The notes under the pieces are model-generated. The model made no database searches, was not told the DNA's origin, and worked only from the letters and a program-made list of their open reading frames with translations. Both the position numbers and the translations under genes were made by a program. Positions 42,094 to 51,452 of a stretch of DNA of 64,000 bases are shown one piece after another. Where the stretch lies: contig NZ_JAHYCB010000004.1 of NCBI RefSeq assembly GCF_019430945.1, positions 615,692-679,691 on the forward strand, in the 5' to 3' direction. The first letter of the stretch is position 1. Every line of letters starts with the position of its first letter. The DNA comes from Neorhizobium populisoli (GTDB lineage Bacteria; Pseudomonadota; Alphaproteobacteria; Rhizobiales; Rhizobiaceae).

Positions 42094-43382
42094 CTGAACC
42101 GCGCCAGCTTCTGGTGCGCGCGGGTGAAATGGCCGGACGCTATGGCCGCGATGATCGAGATTTCACCGCACAGGCAGACGGCTGCGGTGACCTCTGCCAG
42201 CGCCGCGGCCTTGCCCGCACCCTTCAAGCCCATGATCGACAATGCGGCCGATTGGCTCGGCAGGCCTGTTCCGCCGCCGACCGAACCGACAAGGATGTTC
42301 GGCATGGTGACGGAGAAGAACAGCGCATTGTCACGCGGCTCCATGCGGGTGAAGCCGACGGCCGATTCCGAAACACAGGCGGCATCCTGGCCCGTTGCCA
42401 GATAAACGGCGGCGAGCCCGTTGGCATAATGTGCCTGCGCGCCGAGCTGGCCGCTCAGCACGGCACCGAGACCCGCCACCTGACCATAGGCCAGCATCTT
42501 CTGCGGATCGGCCCGCAGATATTTGCGAAGGAGATCGTAGGGAACGGTCACGCTTGCCGTTACCTTCCGGCCGCGACCGGTCTGGAGGCCAAGATAGGAG
42601 GCCTTCTTGTCGCCCGAGAAATTCGCCTCGATGAACCAGTGAACGGCGGGAACCGGCATGTTCTCGACGATATAGCGGCACATGGCTTCGGTCGCGACCG
42701 TCACCATGTTCTGGCCAGCAGCGTCGCCGGTCGAATAGCGGCAGAGCAGGAAGACAACGTTGACGTCCATGAAAGGCTCGATGGAGATCAGTTTGCCATA
42801 CCGCGTTGTGGTTTCGGCGGCCGCCTTCAGCGCATCGGTATTGTCCGCGACCCAGTTCACGAACAGGCCGCAGGTCAGCATGTTGTCGAAGACGAAGGCC
42901 GGCGTGCGCAACACGCCTTCCTGCACCACGGCGGCCGTGACCCCGCCCGCAGCCGATACAAGTTCGGCGCCGCGGCCGTAGGAGGCGACAAGCGCTGCCT
43001 CGCTTGTCGCCATCGGCACGAAATAATCGCCGGCGGCGTTGAGGCCGTTCACCCGCAAGGGACCGATCAGTCCGACCGGGATTTTCACCGTGCCGATATA
43101 GTTTTCGATATTCGCGCCATAGACTTCGGCACGCTCGATGGCGGCAGCGTCGGCGAGTTCCGCCTGCACGGCATCGTCGGCACATCCGTCTTCCCGAAGG
43201 CGCGCCCAGAAGCCTGCGACGCTTTCAGCGTCGGTTGTCTGGCGCGGACGCAGGCGGCGTGCCGGCGGCGTCGTGTTGCCGAGCAGCCGTGCTGCGAAAT
43301 CGGTCGAAATTGCACGTTCCCGAAGCGATTCCAGCATCGCCCGGACATTGGCCGGTAGTAGGTTCACGGATGCATCCACCAT
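42090..43382 (-). CDS. Class I-like HMG-CoA reductase
   Basis: 430 residues and first gene of the seven-gene operon. It shows the class I landmarks ENYIGTVKIPVGLIGPL (93-109), ATSEAALVASYGRG with Glu128, GDAAGQNM, SGDKKAS with Lys259, GQDAACVSES with Asp333 and SGHFTRAH with His418; these four residues correspond to the catalytic set of human HMG-CoA reductase. There is no membrane anchor. Rhizobia make isoprenoids by the MEP route and no other mevalonate gene is in the window. Upstream, TTGTTAACAA (43413-43422) is a perfect palindrome next to AT-rich promoter-like sequence. Confidence 0.88.
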   Translation of the reverse strand: MVDASVNLLPANVRAMLESLRERAISTDFAARLLGNTTPPARRLRPRQTTDAESVAGFWARLREDGCADDAVQAELADAAAIERAEVYGANIENYIGTVKIPVGLIGPLRVNGLNAAGDYFVPMATSEAALVASYGRGAELVSAAGGVTAAVVQEGVLRTPAFVFDNMLTCGLFVNWVADNTDALKAAAETTTRYGKLISIEPFMDVNVVFLLCRYSTGDAAGQNMVTVATEAMCRYIVENMPVPAVHWFIEANFSGDKKASYLGLQTGRGRKVTASVTVPYDLLRKYLRADPQKMLAYGQVAGLGAVLSGQLGAQAHYANGLAAVYLATGQDAACVSESAVGFTRMEPRDNALFFSVTMPNILVGSVGGGTGLPSQSAALSIMGLKGAGKAAALAEVTAAVCLCGEISIIAAIASGHFTRAHQKLARFR

Positions 43383-43550
43383 CGAAAGGTTGCATGTGTG
43401 ATTAATTGGCAGTTGTTAACAATCGTCCGGCGAACAGCGCGGCTTCTTAGCGATTCTTCCGGCCGTCGATTTCAGAGCTTATCGACAAGTACCGGCGACC
43501 CCAAGCCCGAGATGTGGAGTTGGGGTCGCGGTGCGGGGTTTGGGAAACGA

Positions 43551-44357
<807 letters not shown>

Positions 44358-45272
44358 CTATTCGATACCGGCCGCTTTGCCGTGCTCATATGTCTCCATC
44401 ATATGGGCGAGAAAGGCCTCTACCCGGTTTGCCCGCACGGAGCGCGGATTGAGGAGCGCCACGATATCCGCATCCGGCAGTGACCATTCGGGCAGCACGC
44501 GCTGCAGGCGGCCGGTGGCGAGGTCGCCCGCGACGCTCCATTCGGACCGCTCGACGATGCCGAGGCCGGCAACGGCCCATTCGCGGATCACCTCGCCGTC
44601 ATTGCTGGCGAAGGCCGGCTGTATCCGCACGGAAACGCGTTTCTTCGCCGGGCCGCTGAAGGTCCAGAGCGACACGTCCGCCTGGTTCTCGCGGATCACG
44701 CCGCAACGGTGATGGCTGAGGTCCGCCGGTGCGGAGGGGCGCCCCGATGTTTCGAGATAGCCAGGAGAAGCACAGAGAAACCGGCGATTGGTGGCGAGCT
44801 TGCGCTGAACGAGTTCGAGATCCGGCAGACGGCCGACATGGATGAGCACGTCCCAGGTTTCCGATCGCATCGCGCCGCGCGGATCGTCGGTCAGGGTCAG
44901 CGTCGGGCTCACTTCCGGGTTCTGCAGAAAGAAGCTGCCGATCACCCGCGCGACATGCAGCCGGCCGAACCCGAAGGGTGCAACGATGCGCAACGGACCC
45001 GACATAGCCCCCCGCCGCCCGGCAAGGTCGCCTTCCAGATCGGCAGGCTCCTTCAGCAGCACATCGGCCCGCGCCGCCATCATCTCGCCCTCAGCCGTCA
45101 GGCGTAGCACGCCGGTTCCTCGCTCCACGAGCTTCAGCTTGAGCCGGGCCTCCAGCTGCGCCAGCCGCTGCGAGATGGCGGGTGGCGTGACATCCAGCGC
45201 GCGGGCCGTCGCAGCCAGCGACGGGGCCCGCGAAACGGCCTGGATGAAGCGTAGGTCGGCGAGATCGATCAT
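44358..45272 (-). CDS. LysR family transcriptional regulator
   Basis: 304 residues. The N-terminal helix-turn-helix (2-60) reads LRFIQAVSRAPSLAATARALDVTPPAISQRLAQLEARLK, and the rest is the two-lobed effector-binding domain (LRIVAPFGFGRLHVARVI...). The start at 45272 is the family start; a longer frame adds 30 unrelated residues. It is divergent from the DSD1/OCD operon with 89 bases between start codons. That gap has GAAAGT (45290-45295) and ACTTTC (45314-45319) as possible arms of a binding site. Likely activator of the operon. Confidence 0.9.
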   Translation of the reverse strand: MIDLADLRFIQAVSRAPSLAATARALDVTPPAISQRLAQLEARLKLKLVERGTGVLRLTAEGEMMAARADVLLKEPADLEGDLAGRRGAMSGPLRIVAPFGFGRLHVARVIGSFFLQNPEVSPTLTLTDDPRGAMRSETWDVLIHVGRLPDLELVQRKLATNRRFLCASPGYLETSGRPSAPADLSHHRCGVIRENQADVSLWTFSGPAKKRVSVRIQPAFASNDGEVIREWAVAGLGIVERSEWSVAGDLATGRLQRVLPEWSLPDADIVALLNPRSVRANRVEAFLAHMMETYEHGKAAGIE

Positions 45273-45361
45273 GAAGCATAGCTTAATGCGAAAGTCACAT
45301 CTCGTGAATGGCAACTTTCCATCGGGATGGTAATAAGTATTAAACAGATGAGGAGGCGGCA

Positions 45362-46504
45362 ATGCAGCCCGATACCGGTCTTAAAACGCTCCAGACACCT
45401 GCACTGGTGCTGGACGAAGCGAAGATGAACGCCAATATCGCGCGGCTCGCCCGGCACGCGGAAACGCTCGGCGTCTCTTTGCGTCCGCATCTCAAGACCG
45501 CCAAATCCGTCGATGTCGCAGGGCGTCTGCTCACCGGCGGCAACGGTCCGGCCACCGTTTCGACGCTCGCCGAAGCGGAAGTCTTCGCCGCCGCCGGAAT
45601 CAGCGACATCCTCTATGCGGTCGGTATCGCGCCCCAGAAGCTCGATCGGGTCCTCGCGCTGCGTGATGCCGGATGCGACCTGACAATCATCCTCGATTCG
45701 GAAGAACAGGCACGCGCCGTCGCCGAAGCCTCCGCGAAGTCGGGAGGCCCGATCCCATCGCTGATCGAAATCGACAGCGACGGCCATCGCGGTGGTGTTC
45801 AGCCGGATGATGATGCCACCCTTCTTGCGATCGGCCGCATTCTTTATGGCTGCGGCTCGCTTCGCGGTGTCCTTACCCATGCAGGCGAGAGCTATAACGT
45901 GAGCGGTGCGGAAGCTCATGCCGATTTCGCCGAACGCGAGCGCCTTGCGGTCGTTACTGCAGCCGAGCGGCTGAGAGCGGACGGTTTGCCATGCCCGATC
46001 GTCAGCGTCGGCTCGACGCCCACGGCGCATGCCGCCCGCGACCTGACCGGTGTCACCGAAGTGCGTGCCGGCGTTTATGTCTTCTTCGATCTGGTCATGG
46101 CGGGCATCGGCGTCTGCCAGCCCGAGGATATCGCCATCTCGGTTCTCGCAACCGTTATCGGCCACCAGAGGGCGCGCGGCTGGGTCCTTGTCGATGCAGG
46201 CTGGATGGCCATGTCGCGTGACCGCGGAACTGCCCCGCAAAAGGTCGATCAGGGTTATGGCCTCGTCTGCGACGAGAACGGCACGATCATTCCGGACCTT
46301 GTCGTCTCACAGGCAAACCAGGAGCACGGCGTCATCATGGTCCGTCCCGGCTCATCCGGGGTTGCGCCCGATCTGCCGGTCGGCACGCGGCTGCGGATCT
46401 TGCCGAACCACGCCTGCGCCACCGCCGCGCAATATGACCGCTATCACGTCGTTCCCGCCGATGGCGGTTCCATGGCCGTCTGGCCGCGCTTCGGAGGATG
46501 GTAG
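45362..46504 (+). CDS. DSD1-family PLP enzyme (D-serine/3-hydroxyaspartate dehydratase or aldolase type)
   Basis: 380 residues of the fold-type III alanine-racemase-like group. PLP-binding Lys45 lies in RPHLKTAKS, and the zinc pair is His350/Cys352 in PNHACATAAQYDRY, as in eukaryotic D-serine dehydratase and D-threonine aldolase. Characterised members act on D-serine, D-threonine, D-threo-3-hydroxyaspartate or, in BhcC, erythro-beta-hydroxyaspartate. GAGGAGG precedes the start. One base separates it from the ornithine-cyclodeaminase-family gene, a pairing also known for BhcC/BhcD of the beta-hydroxyaspartate cycle; BhcA and BhcB are absent here. Confidence 0.87.
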   Translation: MQPDTGLKTLQTPALVLDEAKMNANIARLARHAETLGVSLRPHLKTAKSVDVAGRLLTGGNGPATVSTLAEAEVFAAAGISDILYAVGIAPQKLDRVLALRDAGCDLTIILDSEEQARAVAEASAKSGGPIPSLIEIDSDGHRGGVQPDDDATLLAIGRILYGCGSLRGVLTHAGESYNVSGAEAHADFAERERLAVVTAAERLRADGLPCPIVSVGSTPTAHAARDLTGVTEVRAGVYVFFDLVMAGIGVCQPEDIAISVLATVIGHQRARGWVLVDAGWMAMSRDRGTAPQKVDQGYGLVCDENGTIIPDLVVSQANQEHGVIMVRPGSSGVAPDLPVGTRLRILPNHACATAAQYDRYHVVPADGGSMAVWPRFGGW

Positions 46505-46505
46505 G

Positions 46506-47420
46506 ATGATTTTTATCAGCGAACAGGAATCCGCTGCGATCGCCTCGCATGAACTCGCCTTCGAGGCGGTGCGTGCCGCGCTGATCGCTGCCTCCAAGCC
46601 AAGAGCGCATTCCTTTCCGGTCGTGCTCGGAAATGCCAGCGATCCGCAGAACCGGTTTACCGTGAAGTCTTCCACGGACGAGCGGGTCACGGGTCTCAAG
46701 GTCGGATCGTATTTCCCGACCAATGACGCCAAGGGCCTGCCGCGGCATAATTCCATCACGCTGCTATTCGATCAGGCCGAAGGCCGCATCGGTGCGATCG
46801 TTGAGGGCGGCAAGCTGAATGCCTACCGCACCGCCGCGGCGGATGCTGTGGCGACCGACGCGCTCGCTCGAAGAGATGCGGCAGTGCTGGCGCTTTTCGG
46901 AACCGGCCATCAGGCGGAATACGAGGCGGCGGCCATCGCCCGCGTCAGGACATTGCAGCGCGTTCTCGTCGTGGGGCGTGATGCGGCAAGAACGGATAAG
47001 TTCGTCGCCGTGTTGCGCGAAAAGGGCCTTCCGGCGGAACGGGCCGATGCGGAAGCGGCATGCCGTGCCGCAGATATCATCGTCACGGCCACGACGGCAG
47101 CAGCACCGCTGTTCAAGGCCGAGTGGGTGAGGGCGGGCTGCCATATTTCCAGCATGGGATCGGACCGCACCGGCAAGCAGGAACTGCCTCCGGAGCTGTT
47201 TGCGACATCCCGCCTGTTCTGCGATCTGCCCGAACAATCGCGCCGCATCGGCGAATTCCAGCATGCGGTCGCTGGCGCGGACCTGACGGCGATCGGCGAA
47301 GTGCTGGACGGCAGGGCCGCCGGCCGGACAGGTGCGGAAGATATCACCATTTTCGACAGCTCCGGCATTTCACTGCAGGACCTCTACATGGCCGAGGCGG
47401 TCATCCGCCTTCGCGGATAA
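46506..47420 (+). CDS. Ornithine cyclodeaminase / mu-crystallin family protein
   Basis: 304 residues. The NAD(P)-binding Rossmann motif is LFGTGHQAEYEAAA (about 130), preceded by the family segment KLNAYRTAAADAVATDALAR (about 105-124) and followed by SSMGSDRTGKQELPPEL. Members include ornithine cyclodeaminase, alanine dehydrogenases, ketimine reductases and the iminosuccinate reductase BhcD. Next to a DSD1-type enzyme a ketimine or iminosuccinate reductase is at least as likely as an ornithine enzyme. Starts one base after the preceding stop, so it is translationally coupled. Confidence 0.85.
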   Translation: MIFISEQESAAIASHELAFEAVRAALIAASKPRAHSFPVVLGNASDPQNRFTVKSSTDERVTGLKVGSYFPTNDAKGLPRHNSITLLFDQAEGRIGAIVEGGKLNAYRTAAADAVATDALARRDAAVLALFGTGHQAEYEAAAIARVRTLQRVLVVGRDAARTDKFVAVLREKGLPAERADAEAACRAADIIVTATTAAAPLFKAEWVRAGCHISSMGSDRTGKQELPPELFATSRLFCDLPEQSRRIGEFQHAVAGADLTAIGEVLDGRAAGRTGAEDITIFDSSGISLQDLYMAEAVIRLRG

Positions 47421-47440
47421 ATCCATTTCAGGAGAAACCG

Positions 47441-48526
47441 ATGACCGATCGCCTCACCAAACGCACCCACAGGCTCGCCGTCATTGCCGGCGACGGTATC
47501 GGCAAGGAAGTCATGCCGGAAGGCGTGCGGGTTCTCGAAGCCGCCGCCAAACGCTATGGCTTCGATCTCCAGCTCGACCACTTCGATTTCGCCTCCTGCG
47601 ATTATTACGCCAAGCACGGCACGATGATGCCGACGGACTGGAAGGCGCAGATCGAAACACATGATGCGATCTTCTTCGGCGCGGTCGGCTGGCCGGCGGC
47701 AGTCCCGGATCATATTTCGCTCTGGGGTTCGCTCATCCAGTTCCGGCGGGAATTCGACCAGTATGTCAACCTTCGCCCCGTCAAGCTGATGCCCGGCGTG
47801 CCGGCGCCGCTCGCTGGCCGCAAGGCGGAAGACATCGATTTTTACGTCGTGCGGGAAAACACCGAGGGCGAATATTCCTCGATCGGCGGCCGGATGTTCC
47901 CCGGCACGGATCGCGAAGTTGTCATACAGGAAACTGTCATGACGCGGATCGGTGTCGATCGCATCCTCAACTTCGCCTTCGAATTGGCGCAGAAGCGACC
48001 GCGCCGTAAGGTGACCTCGGCGACCAAATCGAATGGCATCTCGATCACCATGCCCTATTGGGACGAACGCTTCGCGGAGGCCGCCAAGCGCTATCCCGGC
48101 GTCGAGGTTGACCAGTACCATATCGATATTCTCTGCGCGCATTTCGTGCTGAACCCCGACCGTTTCGACGTCGTCGTCGCCTCCAACCTGTTCGGCGATA
48201 TCCTCTCCGATCTCGGGCCGGCCTGCACCGGGACGATCGGCATTGCGCCGTCCGGCAATATCAATCCGGAACGGAAGTTTCCGTCGCTCTTCGAGCCGGT
48301 GCATGGATCGGCGCCGGATATCGCCGGCAGGATGATCGCCAACCCGATCGGCCAGATCTGGGCGGCCAAGATGATGCTCGAACATCTGGGCGAGGAGGAA
48401 GCCGCCGTTGCCGTCATGCGCGCCATCGAGGCGACGCTTGCCGAACAGAGCCTGCGCACCCGCGATCTAGGCGGTCCGTTATCCACCGATGCCTGTGGCC
48501 GGGCCGTGGTGGAGCGTATCGAGTAG
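47441..48526 (+). CDS. Tartrate / D-malate dehydrogenase (TtuC/DmlA-like)
   Basis: 361-residue NAD-dependent beta-decarboxylating dehydrogenase of the isopropylmalate-dehydrogenase superfamily. Seen are AGDGIGKEVMPEGV, the substrate loop SLWGSLIQFRREFDQYVNLRPVKL, RENTEGEYSSIGG, the Lys in TSATKSNGI and the metal site ASNLFGDILSDLG. SLWG in the substrate loop and the overall length match the tartrate/D-malate/3-alkylmalate branch, not leucine synthesis. CAGGAG lies before the ATG. It would oxidise a hydroxy acid such as tartrate or D-malate, fitting a pathway through hydroxyaspartate and oxaloacetate. Confidence 0.88.
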   Translation: MTDRLTKRTHRLAVIAGDGIGKEVMPEGVRVLEAAAKRYGFDLQLDHFDFASCDYYAKHGTMMPTDWKAQIETHDAIFFGAVGWPAAVPDHISLWGSLIQFRREFDQYVNLRPVKLMPGVPAPLAGRKAEDIDFYVVRENTEGEYSSIGGRMFPGTDREVVIQETVMTRIGVDRILNFAFELAQKRPRRKVTSATKSNGISITMPYWDERFAEAAKRYPGVEVDQYHIDILCAHFVLNPDRFDVVVASNLFGDILSDLGPACTGTIGIAPSGNINPERKFPSLFEPVHGSAPDIAGRMIANPIGQIWAAKMMLEHLGEEEAAVAVMRAIEATLAEQSLRTRDLGGPLSTDACGRAVVERIE

Positions 48527-48552
48527 CCGCAGGCTGAAGGGGAGGGAGCAGG

Positions 48553-49446
48553 ATGCGCGAGGTGCAAGGTCACACGGATATCATGCCGGGTTTCCGCTGG
48601 TACGATATCGAAACCGACGAAGGCTCGATCCGCACTGCGGTCAGTGGCTCGGGCCGGCCTCTGTTACTCCTGCACGGGCATCCGCAGACGCATCTGACCT
48701 GGCACAAGGTCGCACCCATCCTGGCCAATGATTTCACCGTTATCGCTCCCGATCTTCGCGGCTACGGCGACAGTTGGAAACCCGAGGGTGGGCCGGGGCA
48801 TGTCAATTATTCGAAGCGGGCCATGGCGCTTGACCATTTGGAGGTCATGGCCGCTCTGGGTTTCGATCGCTTTTCCGTCGTCGGGCATGACCGCGGCGGG
48901 CGGGTCGCTCACCGGATGGCGCTTGACCACCCGCAAGCCATTGAAAAACTGGTACTGATCGATATCGCCCCGACCGCCACCATGTATGCCCGCACCGACA
49001 TGGAATTTGCGCGGCGGTATTTCTGGTGGTTCTTTCTCATCCAGCCACATCCTCTGCCGGAGAGGCTGATTGCAGCCGATCCGGATTTTTTCCTCGACAC
49101 GCATATTGCCGGGCAGATCAAGGTAGAGGGTTCGGTCGATCCGCAGGTGATGGCCGAATATCGCCGCTGCTACGCGGACCCCGCTACCCGACATGCGATC
49201 TGCGAGGACTACCGCGCGGCGGCGACCATCGATCTGGAGCACGATGCGGCCGACAAGGACAAGAGGGTCGCGGCGCCGCTGACGGCGCTCTGGGGCAGTC
49301 GCGGCACGGTCGGCGCGCTGTATGACGTGCTGGAAACCTGGCGCGAGAAGGCCATCGACGTGCGCGGACATGCCATCGATTGCGGACACAGCCCGCAGGA
49401 AGAGGCACCCGATGCGTTGCTTGAAGCGCTCAAGGCCGCTTTGTAA
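48553..49446 (+). CDS. Alpha/beta hydrolase, haloacetate dehalogenase-like
   Basis: 297 residues. The front motif LLLLHGHPQTHLTWHK, nucleophile Asp113 in VGHDRGGRVAHR with Arg114/Arg117, and a late His in DCGHSPQEEAPDALL give the Asp-His-Asp triad of fluoroacetate dehalogenases and epoxide hydrolases. The His-Trp pair of the fluoride pocket in true fluoroacetate dehalogenase is here Trp158-Trp159 (RYFWWFFL), so defluorination is doubtful; another ester, epoxide or halo-acid may be the substrate. Last gene of the LysR-controlled operon. Confidence 0.8.
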   Translation: MREVQGHTDIMPGFRWYDIETDEGSIRTAVSGSGRPLLLLHGHPQTHLTWHKVAPILANDFTVIAPDLRGYGDSWKPEGGPGHVNYSKRAMALDHLEVMAALGFDRFSVVGHDRGGRVAHRMALDHPQAIEKLVLIDIAPTATMYARTDMEFARRYFWWFFLIQPHPLPERLIAADPDFFLDTHIAGQIKVEGSVDPQVMAEYRRCYADPATRHAICEDYRAAATIDLEHDAADKDKRVAAPLTALWGSRGTVGALYDVLETWREKAIDVRGHAIDCGHSPQEEAPDALLEALKAAL

Positions 49447-49702
49447 ACGCGAGCAAGGCGTCTCCGACGCCCCACCGGCATTGACCGGAATCCCCTTATC
49501 TCAAAGACGAAGGCGACCTTGCCGAGAGCGGTCGCGCTGTTCGTGCCGTCTTCAACACGAGTTTCCAGGCGCTCCTTGGGCGGGGCCTGCCCGCCCGTTC
49601 TTCCCCTCTGCATTTTCAGACCGTACCCAGTACGAACTGGGGCGGTGTCCCGCTCACTTGTTGTGGGGCCACGGAAGAGGTGTCGGCAAATCAGATTGAC
49701 AC
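49447..49702. other. Intergenic region before the second importer operon
   Basis: No gene is evident. A perfect six-pair hairpin GGCGTC-TCC-GACGCC (49457-49471) follows the hydrolase stop by 11 bases and may help end that transcript, though no T-run follows. The remainder is GC-rich with no clear signal until the TTGACA at 49696-49701, the -35 of the next operon. Confidence 0.4.
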
Positions 49703-49720
49703 ATGTCGTAAGACATCATA
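49703..49720. promoter_or_regulatory. Candidate FadR-type operator before the importer operon
   Basis: ATGTC-GTAAG-ACATCATA, with dyad ATGTC-GTAA-GACAT, lies directly behind a TTGACA (49696-49701) and before a TATCTC -10-like element, so a bound protein would block the promoter. The same ATGTC-N5-ACATCATA is found at 59043-59060 in front of the sugar-acid dehydratase gene. A second dyad GTAAGA-N9-TCTTAC (49708-49728) overlaps it. Confidence 0.5.
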
Positions 49721-49781
49721 TCTCTTACCTGTCTTATTTATTTGCCGGGAGGAGAACCGGCAATCCAAGGGAGGATCGGCC

Positions 49782-51386
49782 ATGAAGCCGCTTATGAAGA
49801 TTATGGCGCCGGCCCTGCTCGGTTCCGCACTGCTTTTCCAGCCTGCCTATGCCGAAACCCCACCGACCATGCTGGTCGTCGGTTTTTCGATGAACAACAT
49901 CCTGACGCTCGATCCGGCCGCGATCACCGGTAAGGAGACCGTACAGGTTCTCGCCAACATATATGACAACCTGGTGTCGCTGAACGCGGTCAATCGCGCC
50001 CAGGTGGACCCGCAGCTGGCCGAAAGCTGGAAGATCGCCGACGATAACGGCTCGATCACCTTCAAGCTGCGCAAGGGCGCGACCTTCGCCTCGGGCAATC
50101 CGGTCACGTCTGCCGATGTCGTCTGGTCCTTCAAACGCCTGATGAAGCTGAACCTCGCGCAGGCGTCGTTCCTGAAGACCCACGGCTTCTCCGCCGCCAA
50201 TGCGGATGCGAGTTTCACCGCGCCTGACGACAGCACCGTCGTCGTCACGCTGCCGAAGAAGGTCGATCCGGAAATCATCGTCCAGACGCTCGGCATCGTC
50301 GGGCCAGGCTCTATCCTCGACCAGAAGACGGTCATGGCGAACGAGAAGAATGGCGATCAGGGTGCGGCCTGGCTCACCAACAATTCCGCCGGCTCCGGCC
50401 CCTTCACGCTCGGCTCCTGGCAGTCCAACGAGCGCGTCATCCTTGAGCAGAACGCCAAATATTGGGGCGAAAAGCCGGCAATGCGCCGCATCATGATGCG
50501 CCATCTGGCCGAATCCCAGAGCCAGCGACTGATGCTGGAAAAGGGCGATATCGACGTTGCCTTCTCCATGTCGGCTGCCGACCTGAAGGCTCTCGAAGCC
50601 AACAAGAACGTCAAGATCCAGACCAACGGCGGCAGCGGCTTCTATTACCTCGCCGTTTCCATGAAGGACGAGAAGTTCCAGAAGCCGAAGGTCCGCGAGG
50701 CGCTGCGTTACCTGATCGACTATCAGGGCCTGAACGACAGCGTGCTGCCTTACTTTGGCAAGTTGCGTGACCGTCCGGTCCCGCAGGGCGTGTTCGGCGC
50801 GCTGCCGAATGCCGGCTACAAGCTCGATGTCACGAAGGCCAAGGCGCTGCTGGCGGAAGCCGGTTATCCAAACGGCTTTTCGACGACGCTGCGCGCCATT
50901 TCCGACGTGCCGTTCATGAGCCTTGCGACCGCCATCCAGGCGACGCTGGCGCAAGCCGGCATCAAGGCTGAGATTCTCACCGGCTCCGGCGACCAGGTTT
51001 ATGGCGCGATGCGCGAGCGCAAGTACGAGCTCGTCGTCGGCCGTGGCGGCGGCGGTCAGCTGCCGCATCCGGACTCGAACTTCCGCGCCATCGTCTACAA
51101 TCCGAACAATGCGGATGAGGCGAAGCTCACCAATTTTCAGGGCTGGCGCACGTCCTTCTATGACGAGAAGATCAACAGGATGATCGATGACGCCCTCGTC
51201 GAAGGCAACAAGGACAAGCAGGTCAAGGAATACCAGGATATCCAAAACTACTATGCGGACATGATGCCGGCGATCCAGCCCTTCTCGGAAGTGGTCGACA
51301 GCGTCGGGTATCGCGCCGATATCAAGGGTCTGGAGCTGAACCCGTCCTGGTCGACCCAGCTGCGCACGGTCAAGAAAGAACGATAA
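49782..51386 (+). CDS. Extracellular solute-binding protein, family 5
   Basis: 534-residue periplasmic receptor. Signal peptide MKPLMKIMAPALLGSALLF, cleaved after AYA (about residue 24). Family-5 motifs include FSMNNILTLDPAAITGKE and the TFASGNPVTSADVVWSFKRLM region. GGGAGG precedes the ATG at 49782; the frame is open further upstream but without signal-peptide character. It heads an operon of two permeases, two ATPases, a FadR-type regulator and a hydrolase. The nearby sugar-acid enzymes hint at an aldarate-related ligand, which is inference. Confidence 0.9.
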   Translation: MKPLMKIMAPALLGSALLFQPAYAETPPTMLVVGFSMNNILTLDPAAITGKETVQVLANIYDNLVSLNAVNRAQVDPQLAESWKIADDNGSITFKLRKGATFASGNPVTSADVVWSFKRLMKLNLAQASFLKTHGFSAANADASFTAPDDSTVVVTLPKKVDPEIIVQTLGIVGPGSILDQKTVMANEKNGDQGAAWLTNNSAGSGPFTLGSWQSNERVILEQNAKYWGEKPAMRRIMMRHLAESQSQRLMLEKGDIDVAFSMSAADLKALEANKNVKIQTNGGSGFYYLAVSMKDEKFQKPKVREALRYLIDYQGLNDSVLPYFGKLRDRPVPQGVFGALPNAGYKLDVTKAKALLAEAGYPNGFSTTLRAISDVPFMSLATAIQATLAQAGIKAEILTGSGDQVYGAMRERKYELVVGRGGGGQLPHPDSNFRAIVYNPNNADEAKLTNFQGWRTSFYDEKINRMIDDALVEGNKDKQVKEYQDIQNYYADMMPAIQPFSEVVDSVGYRADIKGLELNPSWSTQLRTVKKER

Positions 51387-51398
51387 TCGTCTTGTCGC

Positions 51399-51424
51399 TG
51401 CGGCGCGCTTTCCGGCGCGCCGCA
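51399..51424 (+). terminator. Stem-loop between binding-protein and permease genes
   Basis: A perfect nine-base-pair GC-rich stem (51399-51407 with 51416-51424) with an eight-base loop starts 13 bases after the stop codon. There is no T-run. Such hairpins after solute-binding-protein genes commonly protect the upstream mRNA and give more receptor than permease. Confidence 0.5.
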
Positions 51425-51452
51425 AGGAATACGGCGATCCTGAGGAAGCACT

